A stretch of DNA of 64,000 nucleotides from assembly GCF_027487935.1 (NCBI RefSeq), contig NZ_JAIYCP010000010.1:62001-126000 (forward strand), in the 5' to 3' direction. Shown here piece by piece: positions 16,298 through 24,019 of this stretch. Source of the DNA: Brevundimonas sp. (GTDB lineage: Bacteria; Pseudomonadota; Alphaproteobacteria; Caulobacterales; Caulobacteraceae). Under the pieces are notes generated by a model. It was not told the DNA's origin, did no database searches, and saw nothing but the letters and a program-made list of their open reading frames with translations. Both the position numbers and the translations under genes were made by a program. Every line of letters begins with the position of its first letter. Positions within the stretch are counted from its first letter, which is position 1.

Positions 16298-18169
16298 ATG
16301 GCCGCCGCCGAGACCCCCGCAGACGTCTTCAAGCGCGCCCTCGCCCATGCGGCGCGGGCGCTGGCGGAGCAGTCCGAGCTTGAGGTGGTGTTCGGCTCAG
16401 ACGGGCCGAAGCTTTCCAACGGTGTCCTGACCCTGCCACACCCGCCGCGCGATCCGGGTGGGCCCGAGAGCGCGACCCTGCGCGGCCAGGCCGACCGGCT
16501 GGCGCTGCGGCTGGCCAATCACGATGAGACCCTGCACGCCCGGCTGCGGCCGCTCGACAGCCTGGCCGCGGATGTTTTCGAGGCGGTGGAGCAGGCGCGG
16601 GTCGAGGCGGTCGGCTCGCAGTCCCTGGCCGGGGTGCGGGCCAATATGGGTGCGGCCCTCCTGACCCGGCTGGAAAAGATGGGGGCCCTGAGGGTCACCG
16701 AGGCTGAGCGGGTGCCCGTGGCCGAGGCGGTGGCCCTGCTGGTGCGCGAGCGTCTGACCGGCCAGCGCGCGCCGGACGGTGCCGCCGCCATGCTGGATCT
16801 CGTCCGCACGTCCATGGAGGACAAGGCCGGGGCCAAACTCAACGCCCTGGCCGAGGTGGCCGACGACCAGGTCGCCTTCGCGACCCGGCTGAAGGACGTG
16901 CTGCGGGCGCTGGATCTCGATCCCGGTGACGGGCGCGGCGATGACGTCTCGGACGAACAGGGGGAGGACGAGGCCGATCCCCGGTCGCCGGATGCCGCCG
17001 ATGATCAGGATGAGGAAGACGACGCCGGCGGCGGCGAAGGCCAGACCATGGATGGCTCCGCAGATGACTCGTCGCAGGGCGATGAGCGTGAGGCCCGGCC
17101 CGACGGCTCGGCCGGCGACCCCGAAGGAGAGGCCTCGGACGAAGGGCCTGACGTCAATGAGGGGGCCCTGCCCAACCGGCAGCAGACGGCCGACGATGGT
17201 CGGAGCATTGATGCCTACCGGGTCTTCACCACCGCCTTTGACGAGGTGATCGACGCCGCCGATCTGTGCGACCCCCATGAACTGGAGCGACTGCGCGCCC
17301 TGCTGGACCAACAGCTGACGGCCCTGTCCTCGGTCGTCTCGCGACTGGCCAACAAGCTGCAGCGCCGGCTGATGGCGCAGCAGAACCGCAGCTGGCATTT
17401 TGACCTTGAGGAAGGGGTGCTGGACACGGCCCGCCTGACCCGGATCATCACCGATCCCACCAGTCCGCTGAGCTTCAAGGCCGAGAGCGAAAGCCCGTTC
17501 CGCGATACGGTGGTGACGCTGTTGCTGGACAATTCCGGTTCGATGCGCGGGCGACCGATCATGGTGGCGGCGGTCTGCGCCGACATTCTGGCGCGGACGC
17601 TGGAGCGGTGCGGGGTCAAGGTCGAGATCCTGGGGTTCACCACCCGCGCCTGGAAGGGCGGGCAGGCGCGTGAGGCCTGGATCACGGCGGGCAAGCCGGC
17701 CAGTCCCGGGCGGCTGAATGACCTGCGCCACATCATCTACAAGGCGGCGGATTCGCCCTGGCGGCGGGCCAAGAAGAACCTCGGCCTGATGATGCGCGAA
17801 GGGCTGCTGAAGGAAAACATCGACGGCGAGGCCCTGACCTGGGCGCACGAACGGCTGCTGGGCCGGACGGAGGCGCGGCGCATACTGATGGTCATTTCGG
17901 ACGGTTCGCCCGTCGACGATTCCACCCAGTCGGCCAATGCCGCCCTCTATCTGGACAAGCATCTGAGGCAGGTGATTGCCGAGATCGAGACGCGCTCGCC
18001 GGTCGAGCTGATCGCTATCGGCATCGGCCATGACGTCACCCGCTGGTATCGACGGGCGGTCACCATCGTCGACGTCGAGCAACTGGCCGGTGTGATGACC
18101 GAGAAACTGGCCGAGCTTTTCGAGGGTGAGCCGAAGGCGGCACCCGGTCGCCGGCGCAAGGCGGCGTGA
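16298..18169 (+). CDS. cobT: Cobaltochelatase subunit CobT
   Basis: The 623-residue protein belongs to the aerobic (CobNST) cobaltochelatase, which inserts cobalt into hydrogenobyrinic diamide in B12 synthesis. It has the expected N-terminal helical domain, a very acidic linker (about 205-290, with long runs of Asp/Glu) and a C-terminal von Willebrand A domain. The MIDAS motif is [11 protein letters not shown] (about residue 408), followed by TTRAWKGG and [13 protein letters not shown]. CobS, the AAA+ partner, is not in the window and commonly lies elsewhere. The product would supply the B12 needed by the methylmalonyl-CoA mutase here. Confidence 0.93.
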   Translation: MAAAETPADVFKRALAHAARALAEQSELEVVFGSDGPKLSNGVLTLPHPPRDPGGPESATLRGQADRLALRLANHDETLHARLRPLDSLAADVFEAVEQARVEAVGSQSLAGVRANMGAALLTRLEKMGALRVTEAERVPVAEAVALLVRERLTGQRAPDGAAAMLDLVRTSMEDKAGAKLNALAEVADDQVAFATRLKDVLRALDLDPGDGRGDDVSDEQGEDEADPRSPDAADDQDEEDDAGGGEGQTMDGSADDSSQGDEREARPDGSAGDPEGEASDEGPDVNEGALPNRQQTADDGRSIDAYRVFTTAFDEVIDAADLCDPHELERLRALLDQQLTALSSVVSRLANKLQRRLMAQQNRSWHFDLEEGVLDTARLTRIITDPTSPLSFKAESESPFRDTVVTLLLDNSGSMRGRPIMVAAVCADILARTLERCGVKVEILGFTTRAWKGGQAREAWITAGKPASPGRLNDLRHIIYKAADSPWRRAKKNLGLMMREGLLKENIDGEALTWAHERLLGRTEARRILMVISDGSPVDDSTQSANAALYLDKHLRQVIAEIETRSPVELIAIGIGHDVTRWYRRAVTIVDVEQLAGVMTEKLAELFEGEPKAAPGRRRKAA

Positions 18170-18172
18170 GCC

Positions 18173-18466
18173 TCAGCCCGACGGCGGGACCCGGGCCCCC
18201 TGCATCTGACGGAGCATCTCGCGGCTGGCGGCGCGATCCTCGTCGGTCTGGACCGCGCTGCGGCAGACCCGGCGGCCGAAGCGCGAGCCGGTCACAGCCT
18301 CGGTCCGGCAGACCTGGGCGGTGGCCGCGGCCGGTCGGGCGGCACCGGCAGGCGGCGTTGCGGAAGCCTCGGTCTGGGCGCCCGGGGCCGGTTGAGCGGT
18401 GGCGGGAGCCGCGGGCGCCTGCTGCACAAGGGCGAGAGAGGCGAACAAAACGACGGGCGACAACAT
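18173..18466 (-). CDS. Small exported protein with paired-Cys motif
   Basis: The protein has 97 residues when started at the ATG at 18466, which gives a signal-peptide-like N-terminus (MLSPVVLFASLALVQQ). A Pro/Ala-rich spacer follows, then VCRTEAVTGSRFGRRVCRS, a pattern I know from many small Caulobacterales and Sphingomonadales exported proteins, where the two Cys may form a disulfide. The last part is helical and charged (EDRAASREMLRQMQG). Function unknown. It ends 3 nt from the cobT stop, so the two transcripts converge closely. Confidence 0.65.
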   Translation of the reverse strand: MLSPVVLFASLALVQQAPAAPATAQPAPGAQTEASATPPAGAARPAAATAQVCRTEAVTGSRFGRRVCRSAVQTDEDRAASREMLRQMQGARVPPSG

Positions 18467-18534
18467 CAGGCTCTCCAGCGACCTTTTGTCAGAATATTGC
18501 CGCACAGGTCGAACTTCGCAACCCGGGCGGGAGA

Positions 18535-19158
18535 TCAGAAGCGTTCGCTGATCTTGATGGCCGCCCGGCAGCCGGCCTTGATCACCGTGCTCAGCAGATC
18601 GTAACCCGGCGCGTCCCGGCTGCCATGGGAGACGGCGTGGTCATGGTGGGCCAGTTCCTCATCGCGAAAGACCGACAGCTCGGCAGCCAAGGCCGGATCC
18701 CGATCCTTCAGTTCGGCGATCTGATCGGCGTAGTGCTCCCCGATCACGCTCTCGACCGCCTCTGTGCAGGCGTGGGCGGCCTTCTCGCCCATGAGGGCCG
18801 TGCCGGTCCCCAGCGCCAGGGCAGCCAGCCGCCAGACCGGCGTCATGATGGTCGGGCGCACCCGCTCGGCGTTCAGCAGGGCGTCGAACCGGGCCAGGTG
18901 GACGGCCTCCTGGGCCTGCATTTCGCCCATGTCGGCCGCGATGCTCTCGCGGCCGGCGCGGCCCTCGAACACCGCCCGCTGGGCCCGGTAGATGTGGACG
19001 GCGGCGTATTCTCCGGCGTGGTCGACGCGCAGGATCTCTGCGCGACGGCGCTGGCTGGCACCCCGACCGGGGCGGGCCAGGGGGATGCGGCGATGGCCTG
19101 CCGGATCGGCTTCCGGTCGCCCGGTCGCGAGGGGCTCAGTTTCGGGGAGCGCGGGCAT
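18535..19158 (-). CDS. coq7: Demethoxyubiquinone hydroxylase (Coq7 family)
   Basis: The 207-residue protein hydroxylates demethoxyubiquinone, the penultimate step of ubiquinone synthesis, using a di-iron centre. The ligands lie in ILRVDHAGEYAAVHIYRAQ (first Glu), GEMQAQEAVHLARFD (ExxH), and in the second half VESVIGEHYADQIAEL and FRDEELAHHDHA (ExxH). It is longer at the N-terminus than minimal Coq7 proteins, with a Pro/Arg-rich 35-residue extension. Its start lies inside the 3' end of dsbB (23-nt overlap), so the two genes are co-translated from one mRNA. Confidence 0.93.
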   Translation of the reverse strand: MPALPETEPLATGRPEADPAGHRRIPLARPGRGASQRRRAEILRVDHAGEYAAVHIYRAQRAVFEGRAGRESIAADMGEMQAQEAVHLARFDALLNAERVRPTIMTPVWRLAALALGTGTALMGEKAAHACTEAVESVIGEHYADQIAELKDRDPALAAELSVFRDEELAHHDHAVSHGSRDAPGYDLLSTVIKAGCRAAIKISERF

Positions 19159-19669
19159 CCTTGGGCCTCTTTGCGGCGAGCAGGCTGAACACAGCCAGGG
19201 CGGTCGAGATCAGGGCGTTCCACCCTGCCATGGACAGGCCGAGGAAGCGCCACGTCACCGCGTCGCACAGGACGATCTTTTCGACCGGACCGGTGCCGAG
19301 CGCCAGGGCGGCCAGTCCCTCGAGATTGATGTCGCCGCCGCCGGAACAGGTTGCGGGCAGTTCCCACCATTTCATCTCCCCGCCCATGTGGAAGACGGCC
19401 GTCACAGCCCCGGTCGCGAAGACTACGGCGAGCAGGAAGGCGGCGATGCGCGGCGTACCGCGGCTGCCGCGGCTGATCACATGCCAGAGGGTGGCCACCA
19501 GGGCGATGGCGACCGCACCCCAGTAAACCTCGCGCTGCTTGAGGCAGAGGTTGCAGGGGGCGAGCCCTCCGAACCGCTCGAACGCATGCGCCGCGCCCAG
19601 CAGGGCGAGCGAGGCCGCAAGGGCGAAGGCGGTCCACCACCGCGTCAGGAGTCGATAAAGGCCTCTCAT
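19136..19669 (-). CDS. dsbB: Disulfide bond formation protein DsbB
   Basis: The 177-residue protein has four membrane segments (about 12-28, 45-60, 70-90 and 145-165). The first redox pair is in PCNLCLKQREVYW, where Cys-x-x-Cys faces the periplasm. The second loop has ELPATCSGGGDI and KIVLCDAVTW, supplying the second Cys pair. DsbB reoxidises DsbA and passes electrons to ubiquinone. Its gene overlaps coq7, which makes the ubiquinone it uses. Confidence 0.88.
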   Translation of the reverse strand: MRGLYRLLTRWWTAFALAASLALLGAAHAFERFGGLAPCNLCLKQREVYWGAVAIALVATLWHVISRGSRGTPRIAAFLLAVVFATGAVTAVFHMGGEMKWWELPATCSGGGDINLEGLAALALGTGPVEKIVLCDAVTWRFLGLSMAGWNALISTALAVFSLLAAKRPKDARAPRN

Positions 19670-19712
19670 CGGACGACGTTCATAGCGGGGGCAGACGCTC
19701 GCGTCGATGCGC

Positions 19713-20354
19713 TTAGCCGGCGAAGCGCGCGATCAGCGAGACGGCCCAGCCGGCGCCGACGTAGAAGCCGACCGCGACCGTCGCCAGGGCCGTGGCCCAG
19801 CCGGTCGCCACGGCCGCTCCGGCCAGGACGAACAGGCCGTCGCGCTGGATCAGCCCCACGGCCATCAGGGTCAGGGCGACCGAGGGCACCGTATTGGTCA
19901 TGGGCAGGACGATGGTCACGGTCGCGAGGATCATGAACAGGGCCACCACCCGTTCGGCCCAGCCGACCGTGAACAGGGTCAGGCGCGGCCGCGAGAGACG
20001 TTCGAACCAGCCCATCCGTTTGGTGGCGAAGTCGGCCATGCGATCCAGCCAGGCCTTTGAAACCCGGCGCTTCAGGACGGCCTCGGGCAGCCAGGGCTCG
20101 ATCCGGCCGGCCAGCATCTGCCCCGCCAGCAGCAGGATCGGGATGCCGACGATCTGGGGCACGCCGTACAGGGCCGGCACCAGGCAGGGGATGGCGAGGA
20201 TCAGGATCATCAGGCCGAAGCCGCGCTCGTCCAGCTCATCGCGGATCTCCCGCAGGGTCATGCCCTCAGGCCCGCTCATGGCCGCCAGACCGGCCACCAG
20301 GGCGGTGAAGCTCTGTTTCGGATTGTCGATGTGTGGGGTCTCGGTCTGGATCAT
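19713..20354 (-). CDS. exoD: Exopolysaccharide synthesis protein ExoD
   Basis: The protein has 213 residues when started at the ATG at 20354. A much longer open frame upstream runs through gloA and the repeat region and is spurious. It has the ExoD layout: a soluble start with SGPEGMTLREIRDELDERGFGL, then membrane segments LMILILAIPCLVPALYGVPQIVGIPILLLAGQ split by a short turn, a cytoplasmic stretch WLDRMADFATKRMGWFERLSRPRL, and two to three more hydrophobic segments. ExoD affects exopolysaccharide in rhizobia; its biochemical role is not established. Confidence 0.88.
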   Translation of the reverse strand: MIQTETPHIDNPKQSFTALVAGLAAMSGPEGMTLREIRDELDERGFGLMILILAIPCLVPALYGVPQIVGIPILLLAGQMLAGRIEPWLPEAVLKRRVSKAWLDRMADFATKRMGWFERLSRPRLTLFTVGWAERVVALFMILATVTIVLPMTNTVPSVALTLMAVGLIQRDGLFVLAGAAVATGWATALATVAVGFYVGAGWAVSLIARFAG

Positions 20355-20498
20355 GGGCTCGATCTCATCGGGGCAGGCGGGGTCGTTATCGGGAAAACGC
20401 CGGGGATGCGCCAGCCCGAAACCGCCGGTGAGTCGCCGTCGCGGCGGAGGGTCGCTATACAGGCCGTCCCCCCGCCCCTGCCCCCGGACGAAATCCCG

Positions 20499-20945
20499 AT
20501 GCGCTATCTGCACACCATGGTCCGGGTCACCGACCTCGACGCCTCGCTGCGCTTCTATTGCGAGCTGCTGGGCCTTGAGGAGATGAAGCGGACCGAGAGT
20601 GAGGCGGGGCGGTTCACCCTGGTCTACCTGGCCGCCCCGGCGGACCGGGACCGGTCGGACGCCGACCGGTCGCCGGAAGTTGAACTCACCTTCAACTGGG
20701 ATCCGGACCCCCAGCCCTATGCCGGCGGCCGCAATTTCGGCCATCTGGCCTACAAGGTCGGCGACATCCATGCCGCCTGCCAGCGGCTGATGGACGGCGG
20801 CGTCGTCATCAACCGGCCGCCCCGCGACGGCCGCATGGCCTTCGTCCGCTCGCCCGACGGCATTTCCATCGAACTGCTGCAGGAGGGTGCCGCCCTGACC
20901 CCGGCCGAGCCCTGGATCTCCATGCCCAACACCGGGAGCTGGTGA
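20499..20945 (+). CDS. gloA: Lactoylglutathione lyase (glyoxalase I)
   Basis: The 148-residue protein isomerises the methylglyoxal-glutathione hemithioacetal to S-lactoylglutathione. The ATG at 20499 starts directly with the family N-terminus MRYLHTMVRVTDLDASLRFY, so the longer frame is rejected. Metal ligands are His5, a Glu in VELTFNWD, His in NFGHLAYKVGD and the C-terminal Glu in GISIELLQ. The vicinal-oxygen-chelate repeat structure is complete. The final tail (EPWISMPNTGSW) is typical of alphaproteobacterial GloA. It diverges from exoD. Confidence 0.95.
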   Translation: MRYLHTMVRVTDLDASLRFYCELLGLEEMKRTESEAGRFTLVYLAAPADRDRSDADRSPEVELTFNWDPDPQPYAGGRNFGHLAYKVGDIHAACQRLMDGGVVINRPPRDGRMAFVRSPDGISIELLQEGAALTPAEPWISMPNTGSW

Positions 20946-20961
20946 GTCCGGGATTGCGGTT

Positions 20962-20996
20962 GTCATCCCGGCCGAAGCGAAGCGGAGAGCCGGGAC
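20962..20996. repeat. 35-bp palindromic dispersed repeat, copy A
   Basis: The unit starts GTCATCCCGGCCGAAGCGAA and ends GAGAGCCGGGAC. The 6-bp arms CCCGGC / GCCGGG make a hairpin. An exact reverse-complement copy lies at 51988-52022 and degenerate copies at 51829-51863 and 21196-21330. Confidence 0.85.
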
Positions 20997-21020
20997 GATT
21001 GAGGCACCCTCTTCATTGAC

Positions 21021-21167
21021 CTCCCGGACAGCCCGCCTGGGCTGAGCCGGGAGCAAGGCTGCCATTGCACAGAAGGCAGGGCTTGCCCCTTGGGCAGCGT
21101 CGCGAGTCCGAAGACCGGAGAGGCCTCCGCCCGTCTCCCGGCTCAGCCCAAGCGGGCTGTCCGGGAG
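21021..21167. repeat. 33-bp near-perfect inverted repeat with 81-nt interior
   Basis: The arms at 21021-21053 and 21135-21167 are complementary over 33 bp with one mismatch. They begin CTCCCGGACAGCCCG and end GCTGAGCCGGGAG. The 81-nt interior has no ORF of note. The structure would form a very stable cruciform or transcript hairpin. It looks like a miniature palindromic element; there is no transposase gene. Confidence 0.8.
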
Positions 21168-21195
21168 GGACATGGGGGATGTCATCTGCCGTCCC

Positions 21196-21330
21196 CGATC
21201 TCCGCTTCGCTCCGTCGGGGATGACAAGGGCGATCTCCGCTTCGCTTCGTCGGGGATGACAAGGGCGATCTCCGCTTCGCTCCGTCGGGGATGACAAAAG
21301 CGATCTTCGTTCCGGCCGGGATCACAAGGG
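21196..21330. repeat. 35-bp tandem repeats (three units plus one decayed)
   Basis: Three units at 21196-21230, 21231-21265 and 21266-21300 differ at two or three positions, and a 30-nt decayed unit follows (21301-21330). Each begins CGATCTCCGCTTCGCT and ends GGGGATGACAAGGG. The core matches the 35-bp dispersed repeat. Units are directly adjacent, with no unique spacers, so this is not a CRISPR array. Confidence 0.85.
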
Positions 21331-21693
21331 CTCAACCCCTGTACAAGGGGCGAGAAGACATCGTGTACCGGAATGGCGTGACGCTGGTCCGGAATTGCGC
21401 GGGTTGAGCGCCTTCCCGGCGGCCGTTCCTGTCGACCGCTCCTGCGTCGGAGCCGCCGTAAATCCTTGTTGTCAAAGACCTGCGCCGCTTTTCGGAGGCG
21501 GCGACGGATCATTTTACCTCCGCCGCGAGGGACGATGGATGATTTCCGGCGACAGGGGTCGGGAAGGGTGAAAACGGGGTCGGGAGGGGCGAGATTATAC
21601 GGGGCGGGAAGACACGGTTTCGGTGAGGCCCGCACCTTGCGCACCGGGCTTCGCTCAGGGATGGTCGTGGCCTGAGTTTCCCCGAGGGTTCCC
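21331..21693. other. Intergenic stretch without a recognised gene
   Basis: This is the remainder of the 748-bp gap between gloA and the DUF885 gene. I see no credible coding region on either strand. There is a short AT-rich patch (CGTAAATCCTTGTTGTCAAA near 21450-21475), and the region just before 21694 presumably holds the promoter of the DUF885 gene, but no convincing -35/-10 pair stands out. Confidence 0.5.
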
Positions 21694-23559
21694 ATGCGTC
21701 GTCTGCTCGTTTCGTCTGCCGCTGTTCTTGCCCTGATGGCGGGGGCTTCCGCTGCGGCGGCGCAGGATCCGCACGCCGGACATGCCGGGCATGCGGCCCC
21801 GGCGGCTGCGACGCAGAGCGAGGATGCGCGGCTGGCGGCCTTCTTTGAGCAGGCGTTTCAGGAGCGGATCGCCCTGTCGCCGCAGCAGATGACCTCGCTG
21901 GGACTGAAGACCGATTACGACAGGCTGGACGACAATACCGATGCGGCGGCGGCGCGGTCGTTGGCCCTGGCCGAGCGGCAGCTGTTGCAGCTGAACGACC
22001 AGTTCAATCCGCAGACCCTGAGCGAGGACAGCCGGCTGTCCTGGCGGCTGTTTGAGTACGGGGTGGAGCAGGCGCGGCTGTCGAACCGCTGGCGCGGCTG
22101 GGGCTATCAGTTCGCGGCCAACGGCAATCCGACGACGGGCCTGCCGGTCTTCATGATCAACAACCACCGCGTCACCAGCGTTTCGGACGCCGAGGCCTAT
22201 GTGGCGCGGCTGATCGAGGCCGAGCGGGTGATGGGCGAGATTTCGGCCACCCTGCGGGCGCGGGCGGCGGCGGGGGTGATCTCGCCGGTGTTCGTGTTCC
22301 AGCCGACGATCGCCAATACGGGCGCGATCATCGCAGGCGCGCCGTTCGATGACGGGGCCGACAATCCGGTCTGGGCCGATTTCCAGCGCAAGGTGGGCGC
22401 GCTTGAAGCCGATGCGGCCACGAAGGAACGGTTGCTGGCCGAGGGCCGGGCGGCGCTGACGGGGCCCTGGCGGCGCGGCTATGAGGGCGTGCTGACGGCC
22501 CTGGCGGAAGTGGGAGCGCAGGCCGAGGCCATGCCGGACAATGCGGGCGGGGTGTGGCGGCTGCCCGAGGGCGAGGCCTTCTACAATGCCCGCCTGCAGC
22601 TCTCGACCACCACCGACCTGACGGCGGACCAGATTCACGAGCTCGGCCTCGCCGAGGTGGCGCGGCTGCAGGGCGAGATGCAGACGATCATGACCCGGGT
22701 CGGCTTCACCGGCTCGCTGCAGGAGATGTTCGCCTGGCTGAAGACCGATCCGTGCTTCCAGTATCCGAACACGCCGGAGGGCAAGGAGCAGTATCTGACC
22801 GACGCCCGCGCCTTCGTGGCCCAGGTGATGGCGGCGGCCCCGCAGTGGTTCAGCGACCTGCCGGAATCGGCGCTGGAGGTGCGGGCGGTGGAGCCCTGGC
22901 GGGAAGCGACGGCCTCGATCGCCTTCTATAACTCGCCCGCGCCCGACGGGTCGCGGCCGGGCATCTACTACGTCAATCTGTCGGACATGACCCAGGTGCT
23001 GAAGCCCCAGATCGAGGGGATCAGCTATCACGAGGGCGCGCCGGGCCACCATTTCCAGATCGCCTATGCCCAGGAGATGGAGGGGCTGCCGCGCTTCCGC
23101 CGGTTCGGGGGTTACGGGGCCTATGCCGAGGGCTGGGGGCTGTATGCCGAGCGGCTGGGCAAGGAGATGGGCTTCTATGAGGACCCCTATTCCGACTTCG
23201 GCCGGCTCTCGACCGAGCTGTGGCGGGCGGTGCGGCTGGTGACCGATACGGGGCTGCACGCCAAACGCTGGAGCCGCGAACAGGCGATCGACTATTTCCG
23301 GCGGAATTCGCTGCTGAGCGAGCGCGACATCGTCAAGGAGGTCGAGCGCTATCTGACCAATCCGGGGCAGGCGACCAGCTACAAGATCGGCGAGCTGAAG
23401 ATCATGGAACTTCGGGCCCGGGCGCAGACGGCGCTGGGTGACCGGTTCGACATCCGCGACTTCCATGCCGTGGTGCTGGGCTCGGGTTCGGTGCCGCTGG
23501 ATGTGCTGGAGGACCAGGTCGACGCCTGGATCGCGGGCGGCGGTGGCGCGCCGGACTGA
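21694..23559 (+). CDS. DUF885 family exported metal-dependent hydrolase
   Basis: The 621-residue protein has a signal peptide (MRRLLVSSAAVLALMAGASAA...AQ) followed by a His-rich mature start, DPHAGHAGHAAP. The central to C-terminal part carries the DUF885 signature YHEGAPGHHFQ (about residue 447), which resembles an HExxH-type zinc site, then RFRRFGGYGAYAEGWGLYAERLGKEMG, where the EGWG Glu is a probable further ligand. The family is predicted to be peptidase-like; the substrate is unknown. The preceding gap is long and repeat-rich, so it is probably expressed from its own promoter. Confidence 0.85.
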   Translation: MRRLLVSSAAVLALMAGASAAAAQDPHAGHAGHAAPAAATQSEDARLAAFFEQAFQERIALSPQQMTSLGLKTDYDRLDDNTDAAAARSLALAERQLLQLNDQFNPQTLSEDSRLSWRLFEYGVEQARLSNRWRGWGYQFAANGNPTTGLPVFMINNHRVTSVSDAEAYVARLIEAERVMGEISATLRARAAAGVISPVFVFQPTIANTGAIIAGAPFDDGADNPVWADFQRKVGALEADAATKERLLAEGRAALTGPWRRGYEGVLTALAEVGAQAEAMPDNAGGVWRLPEGEAFYNARLQLSTTTDLTADQIHELGLAEVARLQGEMQTIMTRVGFTGSLQEMFAWLKTDPCFQYPNTPEGKEQYLTDARAFVAQVMAAAPQWFSDLPESALEVRAVEPWREATASIAFYNSPAPDGSRPGIYYVNLSDMTQVLKPQIEGISYHEGAPGHHFQIAYAQEMEGLPRFRRFGGYGAYAEGWGLYAERLGKEMGFYEDPYSDFGRLSTELWRAVRLVTDTGLHAKRWSREQAIDYFRRNSLLSERDIVKEVERYLTNPGQATSYKIGELKIMELRARAQTALGDRFDIRDFHAVVLGSGSVPLDVLEDQVDAWIAGGGGAPD

Positions 23560-23648
23560 CACCGCCCCGGGCCGGCGCGGCCGATCGCCGCGTTGGCGGA
23601 ACGGGTGCGGCACCCTAGCTGTAACTCTGGACTGAACAGGAGACACCG

Positions 23649-23981
23649 ATGCCGCTGCTGATGTGCCCCAATGACAATGCCGCCATGCAGACGCTGGAAC
23701 GGGGCGGCGTACAGTTCGACATGTGCCCCAGCTGCCGCGGGGTCTGGCTGGATCGCGGCGAGCTGGAGAAGCTGATGGACTCGGCGACGCAGGACGGTCG
23801 GGCGTCTGCGCCCCAGGCCGTACCGGCACCGCAGGCCCAGCCCTATCCGCCGCAACAGCCGCCGCAGCAGCCCTGGGGCGGGCAGCCGGCCTATCGCGAT
23901 GAGCGCTATCGCAGCCGCGACGACGATGACTACCGCTACAAGAAAAAGAAGCGCGACAGCATCTTCGACATCTTCGACTGA
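23649..23981 (+). CDS. Zinc-ribbon (zf-TFIIB) protein
   Basis: The 110-residue protein begins with a zinc ribbon: MCPNDNAAM (CPxD-type half) and FDMCPSCRGVWLDRGELEKL, giving Cys-x-n-Cys and Cys-x-x-Cys ligand pairs. This matches the zf-TFIIB (PF13453) family. The rest is Pro/Gln-rich (APQAQPYPPQQPPQQPWGG), then Arg/Asp/Tyr-rich, ending in a basic KKKKRDSIFDIFD tail. Such proteins are common and uncharacterised. A Shine-Dalgarno GGAGA lies before the ATG. It converges on the large minus-strand gene. Confidence 0.8.
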   Translation: MPLLMCPNDNAAMQTLERGGVQFDMCPSCRGVWLDRGELEKLMDSATQDGRASAPQAVPAPQAQPYPPQQPPQQPWGGQPAYRDERYRSRDDDDYRYKKKKRDSIFDIFD

Positions 23982-24019
23982 TCAGGCGGCGTCCGGAGAG
24001 ACCGGAAACCGGTGCCGTA

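Noticed and set aside
21196..21330. Possible CRISPR array
   Set aside because: The 35-bp units are directly adjacent without unique spacers, only three are intact, and no cas gene exists in the window.
19713..21695. 660-codon frame that would fuse ExoD to a long N-terminal region
   Set aside because: It runs through gloA and the repeat block in antisense. The ExoD family starts at the ATG at 20354.
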